DNA of 64,000 nucleotides from Gammaproteobacteria bacterium (GTDB lineage: Bacteria > Pseudomonadota > Gammaproteobacteria > HTCC5015): positions 124,001-188,000 of the forward strand of contig JACDDA010000005.1 of NCBI GenBank assembly GCA_013817245.1, given 5' to 3'. Both the position numbers and the translations under genes were made by a program. Below are positions 9,398-19,167 of the stretch, piece after piece. The notes below the pieces were generated by a model, which saw nothing but the letters and a program-made list of their open reading frames with translations, was not told the DNA's origin and made no database searches. Each line of letters begins with the position of its first letter. Within the stretch, counting starts at the first letter, position 1.

Positions 9398-11742
9398 AAA
9401 TATTAATGCGTTGTAGTGTGTTGTTGGTTTTGTGGTTGGCTTCAATAGAAGCATATGCTGCGTTTGTTATCAAAGATATTGAATTAGTGGGCGCGCAGCG
9501 AGTAACGCTAGCCACTGTCATTAGTTATTTGCCCGTTAAAGTCGGCGAACGTTTAGATGATGTAGAAACGCGAGAAATCTTACGTGCGTTATATAAAACC
9601 GGTTTTTTTAAAGATGTAAGCTTGGCCGTTCGCGATAATGTTTTGGTTATTTCGGTAGTAGAACGTTCGGCGATTGCCGAAGTAAATATTGATGGTAACA
9701 GCAAAGTAAAAGATGAAGACATTACTAAGGCTTTTGACAATGTAGGCCTGTCTCGTGGACAGATGTTTAATGAGCAAATATTGGATGCAGTGCAGCAAGA
9801 ATTACAGCGTCTTTATTATAGCATTGGTCGTTATAGCGTAAAAATGGAAACCACGGTCACTAATTTGCCGCGCAATCGAGTCAAAATTGATATCAAAATC
9901 CGCGAAGGTTTGTCGGCAGAAATCCGCCAAATTAATATAGTCGGCAATAAAGCATTTGATGACGAGGAATTGCTGGATCATTTCGAGTCAGGTATTCCGG
10001 CTTGGTGGGCAGTATTTTCTAGCAAAGATGAATATGCAAAAACAAAATTACGCGGCGATTTAGAATTATTGCGTTCTTATTATATGGATAGAGGTTATGT
10101 TAATTTTGACATCGACTCTACACAAGTCACCATTGGGGCTGACCGAAAAGATATTTATGTGACCGTCAATATTGTTGAAGGTGATTTGTATCGCATTCGT
10201 GAATTAAAACTTTCCGGAAAAACCATTGTTCCAGAGTCAGAGTTAAAAACCATTATTGATTTTTATCTTAAACCCGGCGATCCCTTTTCGCGTAAACAAG
10301 TCACTCGGATTAACGAAGAAATTAACCGGCGCTTAGGCAATGATGGCTATGCCTTTTCACAAGTTAATATTAAAACTGATTTAGATGAAAAAACGCATGA
10401 AATAGATCTGACCTTTATTGTGGATCCTGGCAAGCGTGTCTATGTGCGACACATTACTTTTGAAGGCAATGCAAAAACCTTGGACGGTGTTTATCGGCGG
10501 GAATTACGTCAAACAGAAAGTAGTTGGTATGCGGCGGATAGTGTAGAGCGCTCAAAAATTCGTTTACAACGTTTAAGTTATGTAGAAGAAGTTGAGATAG
10601 AGCGCGAGCCAGTAGCCGGCACCGATGATCAAATGGATTTAAAGCTCAATATTAAAGAACGTTTGGCGGGTAGCTTCACCATTGGCGCGGGTTTTTCAGG
10701 TGATGATGGTCTCGCCTTTAATATGGGGTTGCAGCAAGGCAATTGGTTTGGTCGCGGGAATTCGTTTGGAATTAGCGTAAACGTAAGCGATGTAATTGAT
10801 AATTATAGTATCAATTATACAAATCCTTATTTTACCGAAGACGGTGTATCTGCGAGTTATAATGCATTTTATCGAGCGGTTGATACTGACGGCACCACAT
10901 TGTCGGAATATCTAGTTGATACTCAAGGTTTTGGTGTGACGTTTGGTTTTCCGGTAACGGAATATATGCGTTTTGGTGCAGGTTTTTCATACAATAAAAC
11001 TAAAATAACACCAACCTATGTTGATCAGTGCAGTAGTTATGATAGTGCAAATGTTTGTACTCAATATTCGCAAGTGGCGCTTACTAGCCAAGAAGTGCTT
11101 GATTTTATTGATCCAGTTACGGGTTATGGTGATTTGTATAATGAATATTTGATTAATTTGAGCTTGTCGTATGACACGCGTAACCGCACCATTTTTCCTG
11201 ATAAAGGTAAACTGCAAGTGCTGAGTTATGAGTTAGCGACTCCGATCTCGGATTTGGAATATTTCAAATTAGATTACCGCGCGGAATATTATTGGCCCAT
11301 GTTTGCAAAAACTGTTTTATTGTTGAAATACAGTTTTTCGTATGGCGATGGTCGGCATGACTTAAAAGAACTACCTTTCTATGAAAAATATACCGCCGGT
11401 GGCATCCGTTCCGTACGCGGTTATGAATCACGCAGCTTAGGGCCGGTTGATAGCAGAGGGAATGCTTATGGCGGGGACTTTAAACCTTTAGGCACAGTTG
11501 AATATATATTGCCGCCACCCGGTGAATCAGCAGCAGCACGCATCAGTTTGTTTTATGATACCGGCTATGTATATCCCGACGCGAAAGAATTTGAGACTGA
11601 GGAGTTACATACTTCTTGGGGCGTAACAGCGCGTTGGTTAACCCCGATGGGCGCGTTGATTTTTAGTTACGCAGTGCCGCTTCAATATTTAGATAATGAT
11701 GATATAGAGCGGTTTCAATTTACGATCGGTGGTTCTTTCTAA
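9394..11742 (+). CDS. bamA: Outer membrane protein assembly factor BamA
   Basis: Central Omp85 component of the BAM complex, which inserts beta-barrel proteins in the outer membrane. 782 aa: a signal peptide ending at AYA, five POTRA repeats to about residue 420, and a 16-strand barrel. The barrel carries the lid-loop motif [11 protein letters not shown] (VRGF in most homologues, here VRGY) and ends with a C-terminal Phe (FTIGGSF). It overlaps rseP by ATGA and is followed by its periplasmic chaperone gene skp, the conserved arrangement. Confidence 0.98.
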   Translation: MKILMRCSVLLVLWLASIEAYAAFVIKDIELVGAQRVTLATVISYLPVKVGERLDDVETREILRALYKTGFFKDVSLAVRDNVLVISVVERSAIAEVNIDGNSKVKDEDITKAFDNVGLSRGQMFNEQILDAVQQELQRLYYSIGRYSVKMETTVTNLPRNRVKIDIKIREGLSAEIRQINIVGNKAFDDEELLDHFESGIPAWWAVFSSKDEYAKTKLRGDLELLRSYYMDRGYVNFDIDSTQVTIGADRKDIYVTVNIVEGDLYRIRELKLSGKTIVPESELKTIIDFYLKPGDPFSRKQVTRINEEINRRLGNDGYAFSQVNIKTDLDEKTHEIDLTFIVDPGKRVYVRHITFEGNAKTLDGVYRRELRQTESSWYAADSVERSKIRLQRLSYVEEVEIEREPVAGTDDQMDLKLNIKERLAGSFTIGAGFSGDDGLAFNMGLQQGNWFGRGNSFGISVNVSDVIDNYSINYTNPYFTEDGVSASYNAFYRAVDTDGTTLSEYLVDTQGFGVTFGFPVTEYMRFGAGFSYNKTKITPTYVDQCSSYDSANVCTQYSQVALTSQEVLDFIDPVTGYGDLYNEYLINLSLSYDTRNRTIFPDKGKLQVLSYELATPISDLEYFKLDYRAEYYWPMFAKTVLLLKYSFSYGDGRHDLKELPFYEKYTAGGIRSVRGYESRSLGPVDSRGNAYGGDFKPLGTVEYILPPPGESAAARISLFYDTGYVYPDAKEFETEELHTSWGVTARWLTPMGALIFSYAVPLQYLDNDDIERFQFTIGGSF

Positions 11743-11768
11743 TTTTAACAAAACACAAAGGATAGATT

Positions 11769-12284
11769 ATGTTGAATGTAGCAAAAGTAATGATGGCAAG
11801 TGTGTTGTTAGCGGCTATGCCGTTAGTACAGGCAGAAGAATTGAAAATTGCTTATGTTGATTTGCAAGAAGTCATGCAAAAATCACCACAAGCCGTGCAA
11901 GCCAATCGTGATTTGGAAACAGAGTTCAAAGCACGTGCTAAAAAAATAAATGATTTGGAAACTGAATTACGCGCCTTAGGTGAAAAATTTCAACGTGATG
12001 GCGTTACCATGACTGAAGGCAAGCGCAAAGAAGCAGAAGATGAATTACTCAAAAAAGAGCGTGCAGTACGTTGGGATAAGAGCACTTATCAAGAAGACTT
12101 TAAGATTCGTCAGGGCGAATTAACCCGTAAAGTGCGTGACCAAATCATCAAGAAAATTATGGAAATCTCAAAAGCCGAGCAATATGATTTAGTACTGTAT
12201 GAAAATGTTTTATTGTCTAGCCCGCGTGTTGATATTACTGCGCGCGTTTTAACAGAATTAAATAAGCCCGCCGATAAAAAATAA
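11769..12284 (+). CDS. skp: Periplasmic chaperone Skp/OmpH
   Basis: Skp holds unfolded outer-membrane proteins in the periplasm on the way to BamA. 171 aa with a signal peptide (cleavage likely after VQA), then IAYVDLQEVMQKSPQ, the typical mature N terminus, and a long charged coiled coil (about residues 45-110) that forms the trimer's tentacles. AAAGGA lies ahead of the ATG. It sits between bamA and lpxD as in most gammaproteobacteria. Confidence 0.95.
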   Translation: MLNVAKVMMASVLLAAMPLVQAEELKIAYVDLQEVMQKSPQAVQANRDLETEFKARAKKINDLETELRALGEKFQRDGVTMTEGKRKEAEDELLKKERAVRWDKSTYQEDFKIRQGELTRKVRDQIIKKIMEISKAEQYDLVLYENVLLSSPRVDITARVLTELNKPADKK

Positions 12285-12308
12285 CCGCTTAAAAACGAGA
12301 CGCATAAA

Positions 12309-13346
12309 ATGTCCGCAGCGGGATTTACTTTAGCAGAGCTAGCACAGCGCTTTAATGCTGAGCTGGTCGGCGATGGTCAATTGCAAGTATCAGCGGTTGC
12401 AGATTTAGCAACCGCTGCTGCGGACAATTTAGTATTTGTGGCGGGTAAAGAATATTTACCAGAATTGAGCGCATCAAAAGCAGGCGCGGTAATTTTATCT
12501 GCTAAATTAAAAACGTTTATTGATCGTCCTGCTTTATTAACGACTAATCCTTATTTGTTATTCGCACGCATTGCTGTTTTATTGCATCCTGATGAGGATT
12601 TACAGAAACCCCCTTCGATTGCAGCCAGTGCCAGCATTGATCCAACGGCGGTGATTGATCCGACGGCGATTATTGCGCCGAATGCTGTGATAGAAGCTGG
12701 CGCGCAAATACATGCGCATGCCTATATTGGACCTTGCTGCGTGGTGCGCGCGCGCGCAATAGTGGGCGCATCCAGTAAATTAGTGTCGAATGTGAGTATT
12801 GGCACTGACTGTATTTTGGGGCAGCGCGTTTTAGTGCATCCTAGCGCAGTGATTGGTGCGGATGGTTTTGGATTTGCACCTGATGGCCAGCGTTGGCAAA
12901 AAATTCCACAATTAGGTCGCGTGTTAATCGGCGATGATGTTGAAATAGGGGCATGCACGACTATTGATCGTGGTGCTTTGCGAGACACTATTATTGAATC
13001 GGGTGTAAAGTTTGATAACCAGATTCAAATTGCCCATAACGTAAAAATCCGCGCAAATACCGCCATGGCGGCGAATTCTGCAATTGCGGGTAGTGTAGAA
13101 ATTGGTGAGCATTGTATGATTGGTGGCATGACAGGCATTGTTGGCCACTTAAAAATTGCCGATAATGTACAACTGAATGCTTTTTCACAGGTTACGCATG
13201 CTATTGAAGAAGCCGGGCAATACGCATCAGGTACACCCTTGGAACCTATTGCTTCCTCGCGCCGTAATTGGGTGCGCATGAAACAGTTAGATGAAATGGC
13301 GAAACGCTTGAGTATTTTAGAAAAAAAAATAGCCCAAGATGATTAA
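12309..13346 (+). CDS. lpxD: UDP-3-O-(3-hydroxyacyl)glucosamine N-acyltransferase
   Basis: Adds the second hydroxyacyl chain to the lipid A precursor after LpxC deacetylation. 345 aa with an N-terminal uridine-binding domain, a left-handed beta-helix of hexapeptide repeats (from about residue 100, e.g. [20 protein letters not shown]), the [14 protein letters not shown] segment, the catalytic His in QIAHNVKI and a C-terminal helix ([12 protein letters not shown]). It is the first of the lpxD-fabZ-lpxA trio. If the neighbouring GnnA/GnnB pair works as proposed, its substrate would carry an amide at position 3 (inference). Confidence 0.97.
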   Translation: MSAAGFTLAELAQRFNAELVGDGQLQVSAVADLATAAADNLVFVAGKEYLPELSASKAGAVILSAKLKTFIDRPALLTTNPYLLFARIAVLLHPDEDLQKPPSIAASASIDPTAVIDPTAIIAPNAVIEAGAQIHAHAYIGPCCVVRARAIVGASSKLVSNVSIGTDCILGQRVLVHPSAVIGADGFGFAPDGQRWQKIPQLGRVLIGDDVEIGACTTIDRGALRDTIIESGVKFDNQIQIAHNVKIRANTAMAANSAIAGSVEIGEHCMIGGMTGIVGHLKIADNVQLNAFSQVTHAIEEAGQYASGTPLEPIASSRRNWVRMKQLDEMAKRLSILEKKIAQDD

Positions 13347-13403
13347 CCCAGACGATTAAGTTTAATATCAATTAATTTATTGTAAGTAATTAAGGGGAAT
13401 AGT

Positions 13404-13856
13404 TTGAACGAGTTAAGCATACGCGACATCATGAAATTTTTGCCGCATCGTTATCCGTTTTTATTAATCGATCGGGTTTTAGATTTTGTGCCAAATCAAC
13501 ATGTGATCGCCATTAAAAATGTATCGGTGAACGAACCTTGTTTCACTGGTCATTTCCCAGAGCTGCCCGTATTTCCTGGTGTGTTAATTATTGAAGCAAT
13601 GGCGCAAGCGACAGGCGTATTAACCTTTGGTAGCATGCCGGAAGAAATGCGTCGCGATAATATTTTTGTATTAGCGGCGATTGATGAAGCACGTTTTAAA
13701 CGTCCCGTAACGCCGGGCGATACTTTAACTATTAAAGTAACTATTATTAAAAAAGCGCGGCATATTTGGAAATTTGCTACGGAAGCCAGAGTGAACGAAG
13801 AACTAGCTTGTTCTGCACAAATTATTGGTGCTTTGGCACCACGAGATAAAATGTGA
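13404..13856 (+). CDS. fabZ: 3-hydroxyacyl-ACP dehydratase FabZ
   Basis: Dehydrates 3-hydroxyacyl-ACP in fatty acid elongation and so competes with LpxA and LpxD for the same substrate. The hot-dog fold protein (150 aa) has LPHRYPFLLIDRVL, the catalytic His in FTGHFPELPVFPGVLIIEAMAQ and the catalytic Glu in the same helix. It begins at TTG: AAGGGGA lies 7 bases upstream, and the next ATG would remove the conserved N-terminal helix. It overlaps lpxA (GTGA), consistent with balanced synthesis of membrane and lipid A acyl chains. Confidence 0.96.
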   Translation: MNELSIRDIMKFLPHRYPFLLIDRVLDFVPNQHVIAIKNVSVNEPCFTGHFPELPVFPGVLIIEAMAQATGVLTFGSMPEEMRRDNIFVLAAIDEARFKRPVTPGDTLTIKVTIIKKARHIWKFATEARVNEELACSAQIIGALAPRDKM

Positions 13857-14635
13857 TTCATTCGACCGCTATTATCGATCCTTCCGTAAAATTGGGCAGC
13901 CATGTTGAAGTGGGCGCTTATACAGTTATAGGTGCAGAAGTTGAAATTGGTGATGGTACTAAAATAGGTCCGCATGCGGTTATTAAAGGCCCCACGCGTA
14001 TCGGCCGCGACAATCAGATTTTTCAATTCTCCTCGGTCGGTGAACGCACTCAAGCATTAACACCTGATGATGATCGCGGCGTATTAGAAATAGGTGATCG
14101 CAATATCATCCGTGAATTTACCACGTTAAATCGTGGCAATACTGCGCACGGTGGTGTGACAAAAATTGGCAATGATAATTTACTCATGGCCTATACCCAC
14201 GTAGCACATGATTGTCATTTAGGTAATCACATCATCATGTCGAATGCGGCATCCTTAGCCGGACATGCCACTGTAGAAGATCATGCTATTTTGGGTGGTT
14301 TCACCTTAGTGCATCAATTTGTAAGAATAGGTGAGCATGCTTTTTCGGGCATGGGCAGCGCTATTAATTGTGACGTACCACCTTATGTAACCGTTGCGGG
14401 TAATCATGCGTCAGCGTTTGGTATTAATAAAGAAGGTTTAAAGCGTCGTGGTTTTTCGCCGGAAGCATTACGTGGTTTACATAAAGCCTATATGTTATTA
14501 ATCCGCGCGCGTGGTAAACGCGAAGCCGCAATTGAAGAGCTCGCTCCTTTTATTCAGCAGCACCCAGAAGTAAAAAAGTTTGTTGAATTTATTCAAAACA
14601 GCACGCGTGCCGTTGTTCGCCACGGTCGCGAATAA
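13853..14635 (+). CDS. lpxA: UDP-GlcNAc (or UDP-GlcNAc3N) acyltransferase LpxA
   Basis: First enzyme of lipid A synthesis, transferring a 3-hydroxyacyl chain from ACP to UDP-GlcNAc. 260 aa of left-handed beta-helix repeats with the catalytic His in HVAHDCHLGNH (His125 of E. coli) and LVHQF (His160). Aligning HQF...DVPP to E. coli without gaps puts Met where E. coli has Gly173; in Pseudomonas Met at this ruler position restricts the enzyme to C10 chains (established knowledge). GTG start overlapping the fabZ stop. With the gnnA/gnnB-like genes 2.4 kb away, the physiological acceptor may be UDP-GlcNAc3N (inference). Usually lpxB follows; here it is displaced and inverted. Confidence 0.96.
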   Translation: MIHSTAIIDPSVKLGSHVEVGAYTVIGAEVEIGDGTKIGPHAVIKGPTRIGRDNQIFQFSSVGERTQALTPDDDRGVLEIGDRNIIREFTTLNRGNTAHGGVTKIGNDNLLMAYTHVAHDCHLGNHIIMSNAASLAGHATVEDHAILGGFTLVHQFVRIGEHAFSGMGSAINCDVPPYVTVAGNHASAFGINKEGLKRRGFSPEALRGLHKAYMLLIRARGKREAAIEELAPFIQQHPEVKKFVEFIQNSTRAVVRHGRE

Positions 14636-15419
14636 ACATTTTTTTCTTACAACGCCTTTATTATTAGGCGTTGTTTGTCTCATGTTTTTTTTAAATCCTG
14701 CTTATTGTCAGGCTGCTTTAAGCCCTCGCATTATTGAATTAACCTCAAATAAACAATATTCACACGATGCCGCACTTTTTACACAAGGCTTCGAACGTGA
14801 AGGTGATTATTTATATGAAAGCAGTGGCTTGTATGGCGCATCTTCGCTAACTAAACGACACATAAACAACATAGCGCCATTAGCGCGTTATCAATTTCCT
14901 GATTCTATTTTTGCTGAAGGTTTAAGCCTTGTTGGCGATGATGTATACGTCATTAGTTACAAAGAACAACAAGGTTTTATTTTTGATAAACATACGCTGC
15001 GTCTAAAGAAACAGTTTAAATATACCGGTGAAGGCTGGGGACTGTGTTTTGATGGAGGCACACTGGTAATGAGCAACGGCAGCGATACCTTAAGCTGGTA
15101 TCAGCCCGAAAGCTTCAAATTTTTGCATAGTCGAAAAATTACCGAACACGCTCAAAGCGTTGATCATTTAAACGAACTAGAATGCCATGATGGCTTTATC
15201 TACGTCAATATCTGGAATACACCGTGGATCGTTAAAATTGATCCGCGTAATGGTGAGGTGGTGCAGCGTTATTCCTTAGCGAATTTAATAAACCAACTCA
15301 CTAAAAGCAGCGAGATTGATATTGCTAACGGAATTACTTATGCTGGCAAATCCAAACACTGGTTAATAACGGGAAAATACTGGCCAGTGATATTAGAAGT
15401 AAAATTTCCTGATAAATAA
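14607..15419 (+). CDS. Glutaminyl-peptide cyclotransferase (glutamine cyclotransferase family)
   Basis: Predicted to convert N-terminal Gln of proteins to pyroglutamate outside the cytoplasm. The product has a hydrophobic signal segment (LLLGVVCLMFFLNPAYCQA) and then the beta-propeller sequence of the plant/bacterial QC family: FTQGFEREGDYLYESSGLYG, FAEGLSLVGDDVYV, GEGWGLCFDG, LNELECHDGFIYVN and EIDIANGITY. The start is uncertain: TTG 14580, GTG 14607 and nearby non-ATG codons all give a usable signal peptide and none has a Shine-Dalgarno; the first in-frame ATG (14682) would cut most of the signal. It overlaps the end of lpxA. It interrupts the usual lpxA-lpxB pair; its substrate is unknown. 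Confidence 0.85.
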   Translation: MPLFATVANKHFFLTTPLLLGVVCLMFFLNPAYCQAALSPRIIELTSNKQYSHDAALFTQGFEREGDYLYESSGLYGASSLTKRHINNIAPLARYQFPDSIFAEGLSLVGDDVYVISYKEQQGFIFDKHTLRLKKQFKYTGEGWGLCFDGGTLVMSNGSDTLSWYQPESFKFLHSRKITEHAQSVDHLNELECHDGFIYVNIWNTPWIVKIDPRNGEVVQRYSLANLINQLTKSSEIDIANGITYAGKSKHWLITGKYWPVILEVKFPDK

Positions 15420-15444
15420 TAATTGACTATAAGAGATATGGATA

Positions 15445-15879
15445 ATGACTGATTCAAATAACAAACCGGATCTTTTAAAAGAATATCCTGTCGTGGTTGC
15501 GCATACCGTGGACTGGTCAGAAATGGATGCATTTAAACACGTTAACAACGCCGTTTATTTTCGTTATTTTGAAAATGCACGCATCGCTTATTTTATGCAA
15601 ATTAACGCGTTTGAATTATTTGATCAAGAAAACATCTGGCCGGTCTTAGCGGAAACCCAATGTCGCTTTAAAATCCCGTTAATTTTCCCCGACGAATTAT
15701 TGATCGGTGCGCGTATCGGCGAACAACAGCACGATGCATTGATTATGCAGTATGCTGTATATAGTAAAAAAGCCAATAAAATTGCCGCAGAAGGTGAGGC
15801 TTTAGTGAAATGGGTAGATAAGACGAGTGGCAAAAAAACCGTTTTCCCCGCAGCACTACATAAAATATTATTAAAATAG
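15445..15879 (+). CDS. Acyl-CoA thioesterase, 4HBT/YbgC-like hot-dog family
   Basis: A 144-aa single hot-dog domain protein. The segment DWSEMDAFKHVNNAVYFRYFE matches the 4-hydroxybenzoyl-CoA thioesterase family signature, with Asp of the MDAFKHVNN active site. Likely a cytosolic thioesterase acting on acyl-CoA or acyl-ACP; the exact substrate cannot be read from sequence. It follows the glutaminyl cyclase by 25 bases and converges with lpxB, sharing a hairpin with its 3' end. Confidence 0.87.
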   Translation: MTDSNNKPDLLKEYPVVVAHTVDWSEMDAFKHVNNAVYFRYFENARIAYFMQINAFELFDQENIWPVLAETQCRFKIPLIFPDELLIGARIGEQQHDALIMQYAVYSKKANKIAAEGEALVKWVDKTSGKKTVFPAALHKILLK

Positions 15880-15886
15880 CGTTTAT

Positions 15887-15910
15887 TGCTGGAGTATTAT
15901 TGCTCCAGCA
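15887..15910. terminator. Hairpin between convergent thioesterase and lpxB genes
   Basis: Inverted repeat TGCTGGAG / CTCCAGCA, 8 bp with an 8-base loop, spanning the end of the lpxB gene. Short T stretches flank it on both strands. It is the only candidate for ending the two convergent transcripts, but the T tracts are weak. Confidence 0.45.
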
Positions 15911-17036
15911 TTTCTAAGGCCAGCTGACTAATGCCTTCGGTGCCATCAATTTGCCCGAGTTTTTCTTTGACGATAGCTAAGTCGTCACGTAATTTTTTGT
16001 TATAAAGATCATCGATTAACATTAATTGAATTTCGCGCGCAATATTTTCACTGCTAGCGTTGTCTTGAATTAATTCGGGCACTACGGTGCGTTCGGCAAC
16101 GATATTGGCGAGACCGATGTTTTTGATTTTTATTAAGTGACGCAAAATGCTATAGCTCAATGGCGCAACTTTATAAATAATAACCATGGGCGTGCCGAGT
16201 AATGCAGTTTCTAATGTGGCGGTACCGGAAGCGGTAATGGCGGCATCAGCAATATTAATGACGTCATAAAATTCGTGGCTGTCCACAAGCGTAATGGTAA
16301 GTTTGCGACTGTCTATTTGTTGTTGGATCGCGTGACGATCCAGGTTCGGTGCGATCGGTAAAATGAATTGCACATTTTGAATGTCTTGTTGCAGGATAGC
16401 GGCAGCATCAAGCATTACCGGCAATAAGCGTTTAATTTCGCCGCGACGACTGCCAGGCATTAAGGCCACGGTTTTAGATGTTAAATTTAAACCGAAATAT
16501 TTTTTTGCATCTTCTATGGCGCGTTTGGGTTTTACGCTTTGTGCGAGAGGGTGACCAACAAAGCGCACGGGTATGCCGGCTTGTTGGTAAAAACTCACTT
16601 CGAATGGAAACACTACCGCCATCATGTCGACAAGTTTGCCGATGCGTTTAACGCGATAAGAGCGCCACGCCCAAATTTGTGGGCTGATATAAAATAAAAC
16701 TTTTATGCCCAGTGCTTTGGCTGCTTCGGCTAGTTTCAAATTGAATTCGGGATAATCAATGAGGATTAATAAATCCGGTTTGCGATTCGCTAAGGCGCTG
16801 CGTAAGGTTTTGAGGGCCGCTTGAATTTCACTCCAGTGCGCTAATACTTCGACAATACCAACCACTGCAATGTTTTTGCAATCCACAAGTAACTCAACAT
16901 CAGCACTGCGCATGTGTTGGCTGCCCATGCCAAATATTTTTAAGTCAGGGCGTGTTTGCCGTAAACGTTGTGCGAGTGCGGCGCCATGATGATCGCCTGA
17001 GGTTTCACCTGCAACCAGCATGACAGAGGTAGTCAT
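15897..17036 (-). CDS. lpxB: Lipid-A-disaccharide synthase
   Basis: Glycosyltransferase (family GT19) that joins UDP-diacylglucosamine and lipid X into the tetraacyl disaccharide. The product begins MTTSVMLVAGETSGDHHGA, the LpxB N terminus, and carries ISPQIWAWRSYRVKRI, PFE in VFPFEVSFYQ, FVGHPLAQ and LMPGSRRGEIKRLLP. 379 aa from the ATG at 17036, which has TGAGGA upstream; an upstream extension is unsupported. It is the last gene of a minus-strand gnnA-gnnB-lpxB cluster, 10 bases after the aminotransferase. Its separation from lpxA by two unrelated genes and its inverted orientation are unusual. Confidence 0.97.
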   Translation of the reverse strand: MTTSVMLVAGETSGDHHGAALAQRLRQTRPDLKIFGMGSQHMRSADVELLVDCKNIAVVGIVEVLAHWSEIQAALKTLRSALANRKPDLLILIDYPEFNLKLAEAAKALGIKVLFYISPQIWAWRSYRVKRIGKLVDMMAVVFPFEVSFYQQAGIPVRFVGHPLAQSVKPKRAIEDAKKYFGLNLTSKTVALMPGSRRGEIKRLLPVMLDAAAILQQDIQNVQFILPIAPNLDRHAIQQQIDSRKLTITLVDSHEFYDVINIADAAITASGTATLETALLGTPMVIIYKVAPLSYSILRHLIKIKNIGLANIVAERTVVPELIQDNASSENIAREIQLMLIDDLYNKKLRDDLAIVKEKLGQIDGTEGISQLALEMLEQ

Positions 17037-17046
17037 ACGAATATCC

Positions 17047-18150
17047 TCAGGCAAGCGCATCTTTTAATGCTTGGCAAACTATTTGAATTTGTGCGTCTGT
17101 CATTTCGGGAAAAATGGGTAATGACAAGCAACGGGATGTTACATCTTCCGTGATAGGCAATGCGCCATAACCCGCCTGTGCAAACGCTTTTTGTTGATGC
17201 AATGGCACTGGATAATAAACGGCACAAGCAATGCCTTGTTGCGTTAGATGTTGCATAACGTCGGCGCGTTTATTCGCATCGTTTAATAAGGTCGTATATT
17301 GATGATAAATGTGTACGCCAATACCATCTTCAATCGGTGCGCGCAGGGGTAGGTCATTCAGTTGTTGCGTGTATTGTTGTGCAACGCGACGACGATTTTG
17401 ATTGTAACTGTCAATGTGCTTGAGCTTGACGCGTAAGATGGCAGCTTGAATTTCATCTAAACGACTGTTGTAACCAATAATGTCGTGGTAATAACGGACT
17501 TTTGAACCATGATTGCGCAGTTGTAATAAACGTTCCGCGTAATGATCGTCATTGGTGCTGATTAAACCGCCATCACCAAAGCCGCCGAGATTTTTACTCG
17601 GGAAAAAACTAAAACAGCCTAATGCGCCAAAAGAGCCGGTTTGTTGTTTATTAATGCTGGCACCAAATGATTGTGCGCAATCTTCTATTACTAATAATTT
17701 ATGTGCATCTGCTAGTTTTTGAATTTCGGCTAAATTTGCCGGTTGGCCAAATAAATGCACGGGCAAAATGGCTTTGGTTTTTTTAGTAATGGCTTTTGCA
17801 ATTGCGTTCACCGAGATATTAAAAGTATCTGCTTCAATATCGACAAATACCGGTGTTGCGCCGACATAACAAATGGCTTCAGCGGTTGCAATAAAAGTAA
17901 ACGGAGTAGTGATGACTTCATCGCCAGCGCCAATGCCGGCGGCCAGTAATGCAAGATGTAATGCGTCGGTACCATTCGCGCAGGTGACAGTATGTTTCGC
18001 GTTTAAATAATGTGCGGTTTCTTTTTCTAATGCTTGTACATTTGGGCCGAGAATATAATGACAATTGGCGAGCACATCGAGTACGGCTTGATCAATTTCT
18101 TGTTTCAAGCTGAGATATTGACCTTTTAAATCGACCATTGGAATGTTCAT
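17047..18150 (-). CDS. gnnB: DegT/DnrJ/EryC1-family sugar aminotransferase, GnnB-like
   Basis: PLP-dependent aminotransferase of the sugar class. PLP-binding features are NGTDALHLAL, the VIEDCAQSFGA motif with the ring-binding Asp, and the Schiff-base Lys in FFPSKNLGGFGDGG. 367 aa, full length. A Gfo/Idh dehydrogenase gene overlaps upstream (ATGA) and lpxB follows by 10 bases. In Acidithiobacillus ferrooxidans a dehydrogenase (GnnA) and aminotransferase (GnnB) beside lpx genes turn UDP-GlcNAc into UDP-GlcNAc3N, giving amide-linked lipid A chains (established). I infer the same role here from family pair plus context. Alternative: a WlbC/WbpE-like enzyme for 2,3-diaminosugars of O-antigen, which uses a different partner set not seen here. 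Confidence 0.8.
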   Translation of the reverse strand: MNIPMVDLKGQYLSLKQEIDQAVLDVLANCHYILGPNVQALEKETAHYLNAKHTVTCANGTDALHLALLAAGIGAGDEVITTPFTFIATAEAICYVGATPVFVDIEADTFNISVNAIAKAITKKTKAILPVHLFGQPANLAEIQKLADAHKLLVIEDCAQSFGASINKQQTGSFGALGCFSFFPSKNLGGFGDGGLISTNDDHYAERLLQLRNHGSKVRYYHDIIGYNSRLDEIQAAILRVKLKHIDSYNQNRRRVAQQYTQQLNDLPLRAPIEDGIGVHIYHQYTTLLNDANKRADVMQHLTQQGIACAVYYPVPLHQQKAFAQAGYGALPITEDVTSRCLSLPIFPEMTDAQIQIVCQALKDALA

Positions 18151-19097
18151 AGTTGTAAATTTGCTTTCATAAGTTCAGTGATACGAATAGCAGTGGCGAG
18201 CGCGCGGCGCCCATCGCTGCCGCTGACTAAAGGCGCTTGTTGATGTTGTATGCAATGTAAAAAAGATTCTATTTCGGCTAATAAAGCATCACCCGATTCA
18301 TGCACGGTTTCTGCACTTTCAATTTTAGGCACGCCTTCGCTGGTTTCTTCGGTGCCACGATAATGATGACTGAGTACGCGATTTTGAAAGTCTACTGAAA
18401 TATAGGTGTTGTCTTGAAAGATGCGCATTTTGCGTTCGGTTTTTAAACTAACCCGACTGGCGGTGACATTCGCCACACAACCATTCGCAAAGGTTAAACG
18501 CGCGTTTGCGATGTCGACTGAGTTTGATAATACTTTGGCGCCACTGGCTGCGATCTCGATAACATCAGAACGCACTAAATCTAAAATGATATCAATATCA
18601 TGAATCATTAAATCTAAAATTACATTGACGTCAGTTGCGCGTAATTTAAACGGCGCCAGTCGGTGGCTTTCAATGAATAAAGGGTTGGTGAGTAATTTAT
18701 CCAGACCTACTATGGCAGGATTAAAACGTTCTAAATGACCAATCTGCAATACACAGTGATGTTGTTGCGCCAGCGCGATCAATTCATCGGCTTCGGCGAC
18801 CGTAACGGTCATGGGTTTTTCGAGTAATACGTGTTTGCCTGCGCGTAATAAATCCGCTGCAATTTGATAATGCAATCGTGTGGGCACCGCAATAGAGACC
18901 GCATCAATTTGCTCGAGAATATCCCGATAGTCTTGGACTGCGCGCGTTTTTAATGGCGCAGCAATTTCTTGTGCGAGGCTTAAATTGTGATCCACCACAG
19001 CAATGAGTTCACTGCTAGCCAGCGCGGCATATTTTTGGGCGTGGAATTTACCGAGGTAGCCCACACCAATCACGGCAGTTCGAATGGGTCGCTTCAT
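18147..19097 (-). CDS. gnnA: Gfo/Idh/MocA-family sugar nucleotide dehydrogenase, GnnA-like
   Basis: NAD-dependent oxidoreductase proposed to oxidise the 3-hydroxyl of UDP-GlcNAc for the neighbouring aminotransferase. It has the Rossmann loop [15 protein letters not shown] at the N terminus, the family's LLEKPMTVT motif, GHLERFNPA and DLMIHDIDI. About 317 aa from the ATG at 19097 ([11 protein letters not shown]); a TTG extension to 19130 is unlikely. The stop overlaps the aminotransferase start by ATGA, a tight coupling expected of consecutive enzymes. It diverges from rnhB, with only about 70 bases for both promoters. The GnnA assignment rests on context, since the Gfo/Idh family is large. 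Confidence 0.8.
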   Translation of the reverse strand: MKRPIRTAVIGVGYLGKFHAQKYAALASSELIAVVDHNLSLAQEIAAPLKTRAVQDYRDILEQIDAVSIAVPTRLHYQIAADLLRAGKHVLLEKPMTVTVAEADELIALAQQHHCVLQIGHLERFNPAIVGLDKLLTNPLFIESHRLAPFKLRATDVNVILDLMIHDIDIILDLVRSDVIEIAASGAKVLSNSVDIANARLTFANGCVANVTASRVSLKTERKMRIFQDNTYISVDFQNRVLSHHYRGTEETSEGVPKIESAETVHESGDALLAEIESFLHCIQHQQAPLVSGSDGRRALATAIRITELMKANLQL

Positions 19098-19167
19098 TTC
19101 ATGCAAACAGCGTAGAATAACAGCGCGCAAGTATACGGATTTTTATCGCACAGCGGGACTTAACTCA

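Noticed and set aside
13550-14053. 167-codon minus-strand ORF over fabZ-lpxA
   Set aside because: It is a reverse-frame shadow of two well-recognised genes, without family resemblance.
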